DNA from: G963665405 sp963665405
GTDB taxonomy: Bacteria > Chloroflexota > Dehalococcoidia > Lucifugimonadales > G963665405
Assembly (NCBI GenBank): GCA_963665405.2
Contig: OY762261.2
Location: forward strand, 806,001 to 870,000
Length of the DNA stretch: 64,000 bases
Direction: 5' to 3'
Made by a program: the position numbers and the translations under genes. Positions within the stretch are counted from its first letter, which is position 1. Each line of letters opens with the position of its first letter. Under the pieces are notes generated by a model, which was not told the origin of the DNA, did not search any database, and was given only the letters and a program-made list of their open reading frames with translations. Below, piece by piece: positions 23,244 through 31,587 of this stretch.

Positions 23244-23272
23244 TTGACAGCAGGTACCGCCGAGGCCACAAT
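23244..23272 (+). promoter_or_regulatory. sigma-A promoter of the LLM oxidoreductase gene
   Basis: A consensus TTGACA (23244-23249), 17-bp spacer and CACAAT (23267-23272) lie 30 bp upstream of the ATG at 23302. The ribosome-binding site is TGGAGGTG. Confidence 0.6.
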
Positions 23273-23301
23273 TGGTCGTCGTGATCGACTGGAGGTGAAG
23301 C

Positions 23302-24300
23302 ATGCCGCGCTTTGGACTGCGAATCGAGAATGACCCCCGCCTGAGCCCACAGGAGCTTCGGGACCTGGTGACGCTGGCCGAGGAGTGCGGCTACGAGGTG
23401 CTGTGGGTGCCGGAGGGGGGTGGCCGAGATGCCCTTAGCCTGCTGGCGGCGCTCGCCGTCTCCACTCATCGCATCAAGCTCGCCACCGGGATCCTGCCGA
23501 TATTCTCCCGGACCGCCATGGTGACGGCGATGTCGGCCGCGGGTCTGGCTAACCTGTCCGGCGGCAGGTTCATCCTCGGACTGGGGGCCGGACATCGGGG
23601 CCCGGTCGAGAACGGCCACGGCGTCCGCTTCGGACGACCTCTAACGCGGATGCGGGAGACCGTCGAGATCGTCAGGCGGCTCCTGAGCGGCGAGAGGGTC
23701 ACGTACGAGGGTAAGGTCTTCGCCACCAGGGATGCCGACCTTGGCCGCGCGGCCCCCGCCGCGACGGTTCCTATCTACATCGCGGCCCTGGGTCCGCGGA
23801 TGCTGGAGCTCTCGGGAGAGCTGGCCGACGGGGTGCTGTTGAACTGGACCCCCTCCGGGCGCATTCGGGAGAGCGCGGACATCGTCGACGTCGGTGCATC
23901 GAAGGGCGGCAAGGCTCCTCCCCACATCGACGTGGCTGGATACGTCCGGGTCGCCGTGACCGACGAGGTGGAGCGGGCTCGGGACGCGCTTCGGCGGCAG
24001 ATAGCGGGCTACGCTTCCAATCCCTTCTACGGCACGTTCTTCGAACAGAGCGGATTCAAAGATGAGATGTCGCGGGCCACGGAGGCCACCCGGCGCGGCG
24101 ACAGGGAGGCCGCCAAGAACGCCATAAGTCTCGAAATGCAGAACGAGGTCGCGGTCGTAGGCTCGGCAGAGGAGTGCCGCGACCAGATCGAGAGGCGGCG
24201 GACCCTCGGGCTGGAGCTGCCGGTCATCGCCCCCTTCGCCACCGGCGACATCGATGTCAAGGAGTCCTACCGCCGGACCATCGAGGCGTTCAGCGGCTAG
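23302..24300 (+). CDS. LLM-class flavin/F420-dependent oxidoreductase
   Basis: This 332-residue luciferase-like TIM-barrel enzyme transfers hydride to or from FMN or F420. Family patterns are FGLRIENDPRLSPQELRDL, RIKLATGILPIFSRTAMVTA, LSGGRFILGLGAGHRG, MRETVEIVRRLLSGERVTYEG and PIYIAALGPRMLELSGELADGVLL. The last segment and the overall layout resemble F420-dependent 5,10-methylenetetrahydromethanopterin reductase-like oxidoreductases, but cofactor and substrate cannot be fixed from sequence alone. It has its own strong promoter, and its stop abuts the convergent ubiE stop. Confidence 0.88.
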   Translation: MPRFGLRIENDPRLSPQELRDLVTLAEECGYEVLWVPEGGGRDALSLLAALAVSTHRIKLATGILPIFSRTAMVTAMSAAGLANLSGGRFILGLGAGHRGPVENGHGVRFGRPLTRMRETVEIVRRLLSGERVTYEGKVFATRDADLGRAAPAATVPIYIAALGPRMLELSGELADGVLLNWTPSGRIRESADIVDVGASKGGKAPPHIDVAGYVRVAVTDEVERARDALRRQIAGYASNPFYGTFFEQSGFKDEMSRATEATRRGDREAAKNAISLEMQNEVAVVGSAEECRDQIERRRTLGLELPVIAPFATGDIDVKESYRRTIEAFSG

Positions 24301-25023
24301 TCATCCCGGCTTCTTGCCGGCGACGATGGCCACGCTGCCCAGGGCCAGCCGGCGGCAGCTCACGTTCTGAAGGCCGGCGTCTTCCATCAACGACGCCAGC
24401 CTGTCCGCCGTCAGGAACCCCTCGACCGACTCCGGCAGATAGGTGTAGGCCTGGCGGTCGCCTGCCAGGATCGCCCCCAGCCACGGGGTGACGTGCCTGA
24501 AGCACAGCGGAAAGAGCCGGCCGGCCACCCCCCTTCCACCTCCGTGCACGATCTCCAGGATCGCGACTCGGCAGCCGGGACGCACCACCCTCACGAGCTC
24601 CGCTATCGCCTCCGGAACATCGATGAAGTTACGGACGCCAAAGCCGACCGTCGCGCACGCGAAGACATCGTCGGGGAAGGGCAGCCGATGAGCGTCTCCG
24701 ACGACGAAGTCGATCCGGTCCGCGAGGCCCTTACGTCTGGCCTTCGAACCGGCGAGAGACAGCATCTGCGGGACGAAGTCGAGGCCGACGACGCCGGACG
24801 CCAGGGGTCGTCCGGCCAGGTCCAGTGCAAAGTCGCCGGTCCCGGTTGCGACGTCGAGGGCCGGGCCACGTGTTCCGGAGGTGGCCATCTCGACGGCCAT
24901 GCGCCGCCAGGCATGGTGCCTGCCGCCTGACATGACGGCGTTGAGCAAGTCGTAACGCCGGGAGATCCGGGCGAACATCCGGCTGACGTACCGGGCCCGC
25001 TCCGAGCCTCTAAGGTTGGCCAA
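24301..25023 (-). CDS. ubiE: demethylmenaquinone / ubiquinone methyltransferase
   Basis: This SAM-dependent methyltransferase of 240 residues performs the last step of menaquinone synthesis (MenG). It has MFARISRRYDLLNAVMSGG, motif I ALDVATGTGDFAL and motif II FACATVGFGVRNFIDVPEAI, which is the UbiE signature, plus VRPGCRVAILEI. The frame starts with TTG at 25023; there is no upstream ATG and the ribosome-binding site is poor. Menaquinone rather than ubiquinone is expected for Chloroflexota. The next gene upstream is nnr, 50 bp away on the same strand. Confidence 0.92.
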   Translation of the reverse strand: MANLRGSERARYVSRMFARISRRYDLLNAVMSGGRHHAWRRMAVEMATSGTRGPALDVATGTGDFALDLAGRPLASGVVGLDFVPQMLSLAGSKARRKGLADRIDFVVGDAHRLPFPDDVFACATVGFGVRNFIDVPEAIAELVRVVRPGCRVAILEIVHGGGRGVAGRLFPLCFRHVTPWLGAILAGDRQAYTYLPESVEGFLTADRLASLMEDAGLQNVSCRRLALGSVAIVAGKKPG

Positions 25024-25073
25024 CGTCGCGCTCTGTGTGGGTTGGCCGCGGGGCGGTCGTCCTGTGCACCAGG

Positions 25074-26633
25074 CTAAGCGCCTCTCAGGTCCTTGACGAC
25101 GCCGGGCAGCACGTCCAGCAGGTCGCTCGCTATGAGCCCGGTGTCTCCGATCCGCTCGCTCACCCGCTCACCGGCCGCACCTTGAAGATACACTCCGAGC
25201 GCCGCCGCCTGCTCCGTGGCCAGCCCCTGCGACAGCAGCCCGGCAATCGCTCCGGCCAGAACGTCGCCGGTGCCCGCTGACGCCAGCGCAGGGTTTACGA
25301 AGGGACTGATCATCGCCCCACCGTCGGGCTGGGCGACCACCGTGTGGGCCCCCTTGAGCACAACGACCTTGTTCCACTTCGACGCCGCCGTCGACGCCGC
25401 GCCGATGCGATCTCGCTGGACCGCGTCTGCCGATGTGCCAACGAGCCGCCCCATCTCCCCGGCGTGAGGCGTTACGATCGCTCTGGACGGGAACCGCTCC
25501 CACCATGGTGCGCCGCCCGACGCGACAAGAGAGTTCAGTCCGTCGGCGTCCACCACCGTTGGAGGCAGACCGGCGTCGGTGAACAGAACGCCCTCCACCA
25601 TCGTGCGTGTGGCCTGGGCCTGACCGAGCCCGCATCCGGCCAGCAGCGCGTCATACCCGGAAAGACTCTCCAGGACCTCGGCGGCGGCCGTTTCGGACAC
25701 GACTCCCGGAGAGGATTCGGCGAGTGGCAGGTAGGTCGGCTCAGGGGCCATTGCCGCCACGGCGTTCCTCAGACTCTCGGGCATCGCCAGGGTGACCAGT
25801 CCAGCTCCGACACGCGCCGCCGCCATCGCAGCGAGGTAGGCCGCGCCCACGTACCTTCTCGATCCGGCGACGATCATGACACGGCCGAAGGTGCCCTTGT
25901 GTGCCGATCGCGGCCGCTCGGGGAGCGCGGCCGCCACCCACGACGGGGTGATCAGGCTCAAAGTAACATCGTCGTCCAGACCGGGCGGTATGCCTATGTC
26001 TACGGTCTCGACCAGCCCTGCCAGATCGGCGGCGGGAAACCCGTACAGTCCGGCCTTCGGATACCCCAGCGTGATAGTGACGTCGGCAGACGGACTGGCC
26101 TCGTCCACCGCCCCGGTGTCCGCGTCGACCCCCGTGGGCAGGTCCAGCGCGAAAACTCTCATCTCCGGCCGCCGAGCCCTGGATTCCGACAGCAGCGTCA
26201 GGATTGATCTGAGCGGTTCGGCGATGGGTCGAGAACGGCCCGTCCCCAGGACCGAGTCGAGGACGGCGTGCGCGTCGGCAACGGCCTCCCGCAGCTGGCC
26301 AAGGTCGTGGTCGTCCGCCGCCTGGCCGACCTCCACACCTGCATCGACCGCGGCATCCAGCTTGGGGTCAGGACTGCGGCGAGCGGCGCATATGTACGCC
26401 AGCGTCCGCGCCCCCCAGGCCTGCAGGTGCCGCGCCGCGACCAGCCCGTCCCCGCCGTTGTTGCCGGGGCCGACCAGAACCACCACCCGGACTCCCACCA
26501 GATGACCCACGTGGCGCCTGATACCCCGAGCCACTTCGAGGCCCGCGCGCTCCATGAGCGTGTCGGCCGAGACGCCAGCCTCCCCGGACCGCGTCTCGAT
26601 GCGCCGCATCTGCTCAGACGTAACGATTTTCAT
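25074..26633 (-). CDS. nnr: bifunctional NAD(P)H-hydrate epimerase / dehydratase
   Basis: This 519-residue enzyme repairs damaged NAD(P)H hydrates. The N-terminal epimerase (YjeF_N, residues 1-215) has MKIVTSEQMRRIETRSGEAG and VVLVGPGNNGGDGLVAARHL. The C-terminal ADP/ATP-dependent dehydratase (ribokinase-like, 225-510) has HKGTFGRVMIVAGSRRYVGA, LAGCGLGQ, DADGLNSL, ITPHAGEMGRL, VVLKGAHTVV and NPALASAGTGDVLAG. All catalytic motifs appear intact. acpS lies 48 bp upstream, and this acpS-nnr order is common in bacteria. Both genes are probably co-transcribed with ubiE. Confidence 0.95.
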   Translation of the reverse strand: MKIVTSEQMRRIETRSGEAGVSADTLMERAGLEVARGIRRHVGHLVGVRVVVLVGPGNNGGDGLVAARHLQAWGARTLAYICAARRSPDPKLDAAVDAGVEVGQAADDHDLGQLREAVADAHAVLDSVLGTGRSRPIAEPLRSILTLLSESRARRPEMRVFALDLPTGVDADTGAVDEASPSADVTITLGYPKAGLYGFPAADLAGLVETVDIGIPPGLDDDVTLSLITPSWVAAALPERPRSAHKGTFGRVMIVAGSRRYVGAAYLAAMAAARVGAGLVTLAMPESLRNAVAAMAPEPTYLPLAESSPGVVSETAAAEVLESLSGYDALLAGCGLGQAQATRTMVEGVLFTDAGLPPTVVDADGLNSLVASGGAPWWERFPSRAIVTPHAGEMGRLVGTSADAVQRDRIGAASTAASKWNKVVVLKGAHTVVAQPDGGAMISPFVNPALASAGTGDVLAGAIAGLLSQGLATEQAAALGVYLQGAAGERVSERIGDTGLIASDLLDVLPGVVKDLRGA

Positions 26634-26681
26634 TTGACTTCAAGCGGGGAACAGAATGGGCACTGGGTGTCCCGACGGTCG

Positions 26682-27071
26682 TCATGCGCTGGGGGGCATG
26701 AACCCGTTGCGGGCCTCACCGACGACAAAGGCCACGGCATAGGTCTCGGAGTGAGACAGGGACACCGCCAGCCGGTCGATGCCCATCCTCTCGGCTCTGG
26801 CGAGCGCTGTTCCGTGAAGCGCTATCTCGGGCGGCCGCCCTCTCTGCCTGGTGACCTCTATGTCCCGCCAGCGGACCCCGCGGACCCCCGTCCCAAGCGC
26901 CTTCATCACCGCCTCCTTGGCGGCGAAACGGCTGGCCAGCTGTGGCGCCCGCCCGCGGCTGTATCGGGCCTCACCCTCGGTATAGATCCGTCGCAGGAAC
27001 CGATCGCCGTACCTGGTCGCGACCCGCTCGATCCTGGGTATCTCGATGATGTCCACACCCGTGACCAGCAT
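26682..27071 (-). CDS. acpS: holo-[acyl-carrier-protein] synthase
   Basis: AcpS transfers 4'-phosphopantetheine from CoA to acyl carrier protein, activating fatty-acid synthesis. This 129-residue protein has VTGVDIIEIPRIERVATRYG (metal-binding Asp) and FAAKEAVMKALGTGVRGVRW, the two signature blocks; SLSHSETYAVAFVV forms the last strand. It makes functional sense beside the CoA genes panB/panC and coaD in the window. It is divergent from folD; the gap holds the folD promoter. Confidence 0.95.
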   Translation of the reverse strand: MLVTGVDIIEIPRIERVATRYGDRFLRRIYTEGEARYSRGRAPQLASRFAAKEAVMKALGTGVRGVRWRDIEVTRQRGRPPEIALHGTALARAERMGIDRLAVSLSHSETYAVAFVVGEARNGFMPPSA

Positions 27072-27150
27072 CTCTCGACGGCACCTCTCCCAGCCTTGGC
27101 CTCAGCCGACCTCGAATTCGACGCCATTATAGTAGGCACACCGTGGTTTT

Positions 27151-27190
27151 CAAAGCGAGCTTTGTTCGGAGAGAGGGTGGACTATATAAT
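27151..27190 (+). promoter_or_regulatory. folD promoter with an overlapping inverted repeat
   Basis: TTGTTC (27162-27167), a 17-bp spacer and a perfect TATAAT (27185-27190) precede folD by about 43 bp. An inverted repeat CAAAGC-ga-GCTTTG (27151-27164) overlaps the -35, a position suited to an operator. Confidence 0.55.
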
Positions 27191-27232
27191 CTGGCTGACC
27201 CCGACCGATGTCCCGCTCGCTGGAGGTTCTCG

Positions 27233-28132
27233 ATGGCCGCACAGCTGATCGACGGAAAGAAGATCGCGGAGGAGGTCCGGGCCGAGGTGGCCCAGGGGGT
27301 GGGCGAGATTCGAGAGAAGCACGGCGTGATTCCGGGCCTGACCGCCGTCCTCGTCGGAGACAACCCTGCCTCCGCGCTGTACGTCAAGATGAAGCAGGAG
27401 GCGGCCACAAAGGCGGGGATGCACGCCCAGGACATCAGGCTCCCTGCCGATACGTCTCAGGAGCGCGTCATGCAGGTAGTGGCGGGTCTCAATAGGGAGG
27501 ACAAGGTCCACGGGGTCCTCGTTCAGCTGCCGCTGCCGGATCAGATCGACGAGCGGCAGGTCATCGCCGCCATCAGCCCCGACAAGGACGTGGACGGCCT
27601 GCATCCAACGAACGTAGGCCGCTTGGTGGAGGGCAGACCACGGTTCGTGCCCGCCACGCCTGCGGGCATCCAGCATCTCCTCATCCGGAGCGGCTACGAT
27701 CCCAGCGGCCGGAACGTGGTGGTCTGCGGCCGGAGCAACATCGTGGGCAAGCCTGTCGCCATCCTGCTGATGCAGAGAAACGAGGGCGCTAACGCCACCG
27801 TCACCGTATGCCACACACGAACGAGAGACCTCCCCAGCGTGACCCGAGGGGCGGATATCCTCATCGCCGCGATGGGACGTCCTCGATTCATCACAGCCGA
27901 CATGGTCAAAGAGGGCGTCGTCGTCATCGACGTCGGGACCAACAGGATCGAGGCGCCCGAACGAAAGTCGGGGTTCCGCCTGGTCGGAGACGTCGATTTC
28001 GATCCCGTCTCCGAGAAGGCCGCGGCGATCACGCCGGTGCCCGGCGGCGTCGGACCCATGACCATCGCGATGCTCCTGCACAACACCCTGAGGGCGGCTC
28101 GATTCTCGGTCCATCCGGACCCGGCGGGCTGA
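27233..28132 (+). CDS. folD: methylenetetrahydrofolate dehydrogenase / cyclohydrolase
   Basis: FolD interconverts methylene-, methenyl- and formyl-THF. The protein has 299 residues from ATG 27233 (TGGAGG nearby). Motifs are YVKMKQEAA (catalytic Lys region), VHGVLVQLPLP, DVDGLHPTNVGRL, VVVCGRSNIVGKPVAILL (NADP site), TVTVCHTRT and ITPVPGGVGPMTIAMLLHN. All are canonical. It supplies one-carbon units to PanB and to the MTHFR fusion enzyme in the same window. The broken queA gene follows after 25 bp. Confidence 0.97.
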   Translation: MAAQLIDGKKIAEEVRAEVAQGVGEIREKHGVIPGLTAVLVGDNPASALYVKMKQEAATKAGMHAQDIRLPADTSQERVMQVVAGLNREDKVHGVLVQLPLPDQIDERQVIAAISPDKDVDGLHPTNVGRLVEGRPRFVPATPAGIQHLLIRSGYDPSGRNVVVCGRSNIVGKPVAILLMQRNEGANATVTVCHTRTRDLPSVTRGADILIAAMGRPRFITADMVKEGVVVIDVGTNRIEAPERKSGFRLVGDVDFDPVSEKAAAITPVPGGVGPMTIAMLLHNTLRAARFSVHPDPAG

Positions 28133-28157
28133 CCTTCAGCCGGCGCGATCCTCCTCG

Positions 28158-29084
28158 ATGAAGACGAGCGACTTCGACTACGAGCTGCCCCGGGAGCCGA
28201 TCGCCCAGACGCCCGTCGAGCCGCGCGACCACTCCAGGCTCATGGTCGTCTCCCGCTCCGGCGGCAGCATCGCTCACCGCCGCTTCTACGACCTGCCCGA
28301 GTACCTCCGCGCGGGCGATGTGATCGTCCTGAACGACACGAGAGTGGTGCCGGCCAGGCTCCACGGCACCCGGTCCGGCACCGGCGGGAGGGTCGAGCTG
28401 CTGCTGCTGAGCCGGCCGCCGCCTCCAGGAGGGGTCCACCTTCGAGGTCCGGGACGGGAACATCGGGCTGCACGGCGAAATCGTCCGGCGCGAGGCCGAC
28501 GGCACCCGTATCGTCCGTCTGTCCTCCGAGGAGAGCCTGCGGACGCTGGGACAGGTGCCCCTGCCGCCGTACATTCGTCAGCCGCTCTCGGACTGGGAGC
28601 GCTACCAGACCGTCTACTCCCGGCTCGACGGCAGCGTGGCGGCCCCAACCGCGGCGCTCCACTTCACGCCCGAGCTACTTGACCGCGTCCGGGAGATGGG
28701 CGTCGAGGTCGTGTTTATCACTCTTCACGTAGGCTGGGACAGGACGAGGGCAGAAGGGTCGTCGCGGTGGGAACCACGACGGTACGACTCCTGGAGCAGG
28801 CCGCCGCCGTCTCCGAGGGAGGTCAGGACGTGGTGACGCCGGGCTCAGGCTGGGCGAACCTCTTCATCGTGCCCGGCCAACGCTTCCGTGTGATGGACGC
28901 CCTCGTCACCAACTTCCACCTGCCACGATCGACCCTGCTGATGCTCACAAGCGCCTTCGCCGGACGAGAGCTCGTTCTACGGGTTTACCGCGAGGCCGCC
29001 GACCTCCGCTACCGTTTCTACAGCTTTGGCGACGCCATGCTGATCTTGTGGGACGACGCCGAGTCGGCGTACTCGGCTTGGTGA
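28158..29084 (+). pseudogene. queA: S-adenosylmethionine:tRNA ribosyltransferase-isomerase, broken by two internal deletions
   Basis: QueA makes epoxyqueuosine in tRNA. The N-terminus is normal (DFDYELPREPIAQTPVEPRD, VIVLNDTRVVPARL) up to VELLLLS near 28410. The frame then shifts by +1 and resumes as STFEVRDGNIG, continuing through PLPPYIRQPL and GSVAAPTAALHFTPELL to TLHVG near 28735. There it shifts back, and RRVVAVGTTTVRLLEQAA to RFYSFGDAMLIL completes the protein. Compared with the family, about 12-15 residues are missing at the first junction and about 38 at the second, including the region after the LHVG motif. Two deletions rather than simple frameshifts point to gene decay or assembly error. 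Confidence 0.85.
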
Positions 29085-29090
29085 TACAAT
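29082..29090 (+). promoter_or_regulatory. extended -10 promoter of the AbrB/Doc module
   Basis: TG-A-TACAAT (29082-29090) forms an extended -10 element. It overlaps the stop codon of the broken queA and lies 40 bp upstream of the antitoxin ATG, which has AGAAGGG as its ribosome-binding site. Confidence 0.45.
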
Positions 29091-29129
29091 GTAGATACGG
29101 TTTGACTCGCAGCCAGAAGGGACAGGCAT

Positions 29130-29357
29130 ATGATCAAGTACCTCACTCGTCACGGCAACAGCGCCGCCCTCATCATCGACAAGGCACTGCTGGAGATACT
29201 TCGCATCGACATGGACACCCCTCTGGAAATTGTGACAGACGGCGAGAACTTGATAATTTCGCCAGTCGGCGACCGCTCCCGGCTCGATCGCATCGGCGAG
29301 GCTCTCGAGAAGGTCAACGCTCGTCACGCCGGCACACTGAGGAAATTGGCCGAATAG
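29130..29357 (+). CDS. AbrB/MazE-type antitoxin
   Basis: This 75-residue protein has a swapped-hairpin AbrB DNA-binding N-terminus (IKYLTRHGNSAALIIDKALLEIL, DMDTPLEIVTDGENLIISP) and an acidic/amphipathic C-terminal helix (RIGEALEKVNARHAGTLRKLAE). The latter presumably neutralises the toxin encoded 7 bp downstream. Such antitoxins usually repress their own operon; the overlap of promoter and gene here would allow it. Confidence 0.85.
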   Translation: MIKYLTRHGNSAALIIDKALLEILRIDMDTPLEIVTDGENLIISPVGDRSRLDRIGEALEKVNARHAGTLRKLAE

Positions 29358-29364
29358 CCTCGCC

Positions 29365-29757
29365 GTGCCGCAGGACCTGCACTTCCTGACTCTCGCCGAT
29401 GTAATCAGGATTCATGTTGACCAGATGGAGCGCTACGGCGGCCGACCCGGTCTCCGCGACACCGGACTTCTTCAGTCTGCCCTGTCTATGCCGCAGGCGT
29501 CGTTTGCCGAGGAGTGGCTGCATAGAGATCTGTTTGAGATGGCATCGGCCTACGGATTCCATATCGCTCAGAACCATCCTTTCGTGGACGGGGACAAGCG
29601 GACAGCCCTGGCCTGCGCCCTCGTCTTCCTTGAGCTCAACGGCGTTTCCCTTGCGGACCCGGACGGTCGCCTGTACCGGGCGATGATCGACATTGCCGCT
29701 GGAAACATGGACAAGCTACGCCTCGCTAGCGTCTTTAGAGATTTAGAGGGCTTCTAG
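29365..29757 (+). CDS. doc: Doc-type Fic-domain toxin
   Basis: This 130-residue Fic-fold protein has the Doc signature HPFVDGDKRTALACALVFLEL (His plus DGDKR), located after MASAYGFHIAQN. Doc of phage P1 phosphorylates EF-Tu and stops translation; the catalytic His, Asp and Arg of the motif are present here. The start is GTG at 29365, seven bases after the antitoxin stop. The N-terminal HVDQMERYGGRPGLRDTGLL is typical of death-on-curing proteins. An active toxin is expected, kept in check by the preceding AbrB-type antitoxin. Confidence 0.9.
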   Translation: MPQDLHFLTLADVIRIHVDQMERYGGRPGLRDTGLLQSALSMPQASFAEEWLHRDLFEMASAYGFHIAQNHPFVDGDKRTALACALVFLELNGVSLADPDGRLYRAMIDIAAGNMDKLRLASVFRDLEGF

Positions 29758-29860
29758 CTTGGGCCAGCCGCAGACGGGCTCGGCTGCCGCTTCTGCAGCT
29801 CCGGCGCCACATTGTCGATGGTTTGAGTTCGGTCGGCTCGGTCAGTAGGGGGTTTTTCCG

Positions 29861-30478
29861 ATGGATGCAGTCACCGAACTGGACTGGGCGACGTTTGGGG
29901 TGGCACTCGGGTCGCTTATCGTCCTATTCGTGGTACTGATGCTACAGTTCAAGGTCTTTCGGGAGGGTCGCCAAGCCAACATCTTCTCGACTCTTGCTGC
30001 GGTCCACGAGACTCTGGCCGCCGATGACCGCATAGCGCTGCGGGGGTACATTCACACAGATTTCCGGTCGCACTTGAATTCTGCGGTACGTGATGTTTTA
30101 GGCGACCAATACATGGTTGACCAAGGCGAAGAGCGAGTAGACGTGTCTAAAGTCCTCGCCGGCCTAACGTGCGATCATGCTAAGCACCACCAGATCACAC
30201 GGAGCTTGTCGGCTCAGACAACCGGCTTGCTAATGTTGGGCGCGATGGACGCAGTGGATCGGGCTCTTAACGACTTCGACCTGCTCGCCATTCCGGTCTC
30301 TCTAGCCGTTGAGCATGCAAAGGCGCTCGCCGTTGCCTACAGAGACCCGATTGAATCAACTGCCATAGAGATTCTGCCCTACGTGGCCATCCAGCGCCAA
30401 CTACGCGGCGCCCCCTCGTATCGAGCCCACTATATCTCCCTGCTCCAGGAACTGAACATTCCTACTATGGGTCTCTAG
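29861..30478 (+). CDS. hypothetical single-pass membrane protein
   Basis: This 205-residue protein has one N-terminal membrane helix (residues 11-31, TFGVALGSLIVLFVVLMLQF) and a mostly helical cytoplasmic part with many charged residues (AVHETLAADDRIALRGYIHTD). It resembles DUF4760-type proteins in layout, but I cannot confirm the family. Base composition is lower in GC than its neighbours, and with the adjacent AbrB/Doc pair it forms a small accessory patch between queA and the ABC transporter. No function is offered. Confidence 0.6.
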   Translation: MDAVTELDWATFGVALGSLIVLFVVLMLQFKVFREGRQANIFSTLAAVHETLAADDRIALRGYIHTDFRSHLNSAVRDVLGDQYMVDQGEERVDVSKVLAGLTCDHAKHHQITRSLSAQTTGLLMLGAMDAVDRALNDFDLLAIPVSLAVEHAKALAVAYRDPIESTAIEILPYVAIQRQLRGAPSYRAHYISLLQELNIPTMGL

Positions 30479-30651
30479 AGCTATCACAACAAACTCGTAT
30501 GCGGTGACCGGACGGATCGCGTCTGACGCACAAGCGTTCAGCGCCCCGCAGAGCTGCCGCAGCGCTCCTGATCTGGTGAGGTGGTGACCCCGCCCCCCTC
30601 CTCCCTGGTTGACCCAGGGTGTACAATCCATCGTTGCGCCCAACTACGCTC

Positions 30652-31587
30652 ATGGACCCGAACGTGCACTCTCGAATCGTAATCAACGCGGAGAACCTCA
30701 CGAAGCGCTACCGAGACCTGGTCGCGGTGGACGGCATCAGCTTTGCCATCGGCCAGGGAGAGGTGTTCGGATTTCTCGGTCCGAACGGCGCGGGCAAGAC
30801 CAGCACGATGAAGATGATCTCCTGCGTCTCGCCGGTCACCGACGGCAAGCTCACGGTGGACGGCATGGACGTAAACCGCGAACAGCGAGACATCAAGTCC
30901 CTGCTCGGCATCGTCTCCCAGGCAGACAGCCTGGACCCGGGCCTCAACGTCATCCAGAACCTCCTGGCTTTCGCCCGGTACCACAACCTCGACCGGGACA
31001 CCGCCAGGCGCAGGGCGTGGGAGGCTCTCGACCTGTTCCAGCTCCGCGACAAGGCGCACAATAGCGTTGACGAGCTGTCCGGGGGTATGCGGCGCAGGCT
31101 GCTGATCGGAAGATCGCTCCTCCACGATCCGACCATCCTGGTGCTGGACGAACCCACGACCGGTCTCGACCCTCAGTCACGCCTTCTCGTCTGGGAGAAG
31201 CTCATCGACCTGAGGTCGAGGGGCATCACGATCCTGCTGACTACCCACTACATGGAGGAGGCGTCGTACCTGTGCGACCGCCTGCTGGTCATGGACTCGG
31301 GCCGGATCCTGGCCGAGGGCAACCCCCGCAAATTGATCGAGGTCCACGTCGGACGCGAGGTGACCGAGATCCGGGTCCGCCAGCGCGAGAAGGCCGAGCT
31401 GACCGACAGGCTCCGGTCCAGCGGAAGGCCGTTCGAGGATTGGGGAGACTCGGTTCTGCTTTACGCCGACAACGGCGTCGGGCCTCTGGAGGACGTTGGA
31501 CTCGACGGATACGAGGTCCTTCGGCGCCCAGGGAACCTCGAGGACGTCTTCCTTCGGCTGACCGGTCGCGGGCTGCGCGAAGAATGA
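30652..31587 (+). CDS. ABC-2 exporter ATP-binding protein, NodI/DrrA-like
   Basis: This ATPase subunit of an ABC-2 exporter has about 311 residues from ATG 30652 (GTG at 30619 is also open). Walker A is GPNGAGKTS, the Q-loop region is LGIVSQADSLDPGLNV, the signature is LSGGMRRRLLIGRSLL, Walker B is ILVLDEPTTGLDPQ and the switch is LLTTHYMEEA. The C-terminal 80 residues (VTEIRVRQREKAELTDRLRS) match the NodI/DrrA accessory region. NodI and DrrA relatives export lipo-oligosaccharides or antibiotics; the cargo here is unknown. Its stop overlaps the permease ATG. Confidence 0.93.
   Translation: MDPNVHSRIVINAENLTKRYRDLVAVDGISFAIGQGEVFGFLGPNGAGKTSTMKMISCVSPVTDGKLTVDGMDVNREQRDIKSLLGIVSQADSLDPGLNVIQNLLAFARYHNLDRDTARRRAWEALDLFQLRDKAHNSVDELSGGMRRRLLIGRSLLHDPTILVLDEPTTGLDPQSRLLVWEKLIDLRSRGITILLTTHYMEEASYLCDRLLVMDSGRILAEGNPRKLIEVHVGREVTEIRVRQREKAELTDRLRSSGRPFEDWGDSVLLYADNGVGPLEDVGLDGYEVLRRPGNLEDVFLRLTGRGLREE

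Noticed and set aside
28400..28800. Programmed frameshifting in queA
   Set aside because: Conserved residues are missing at both junctions, and no slippery sequence or downstream structure is evident. Deletion is the better explanation.
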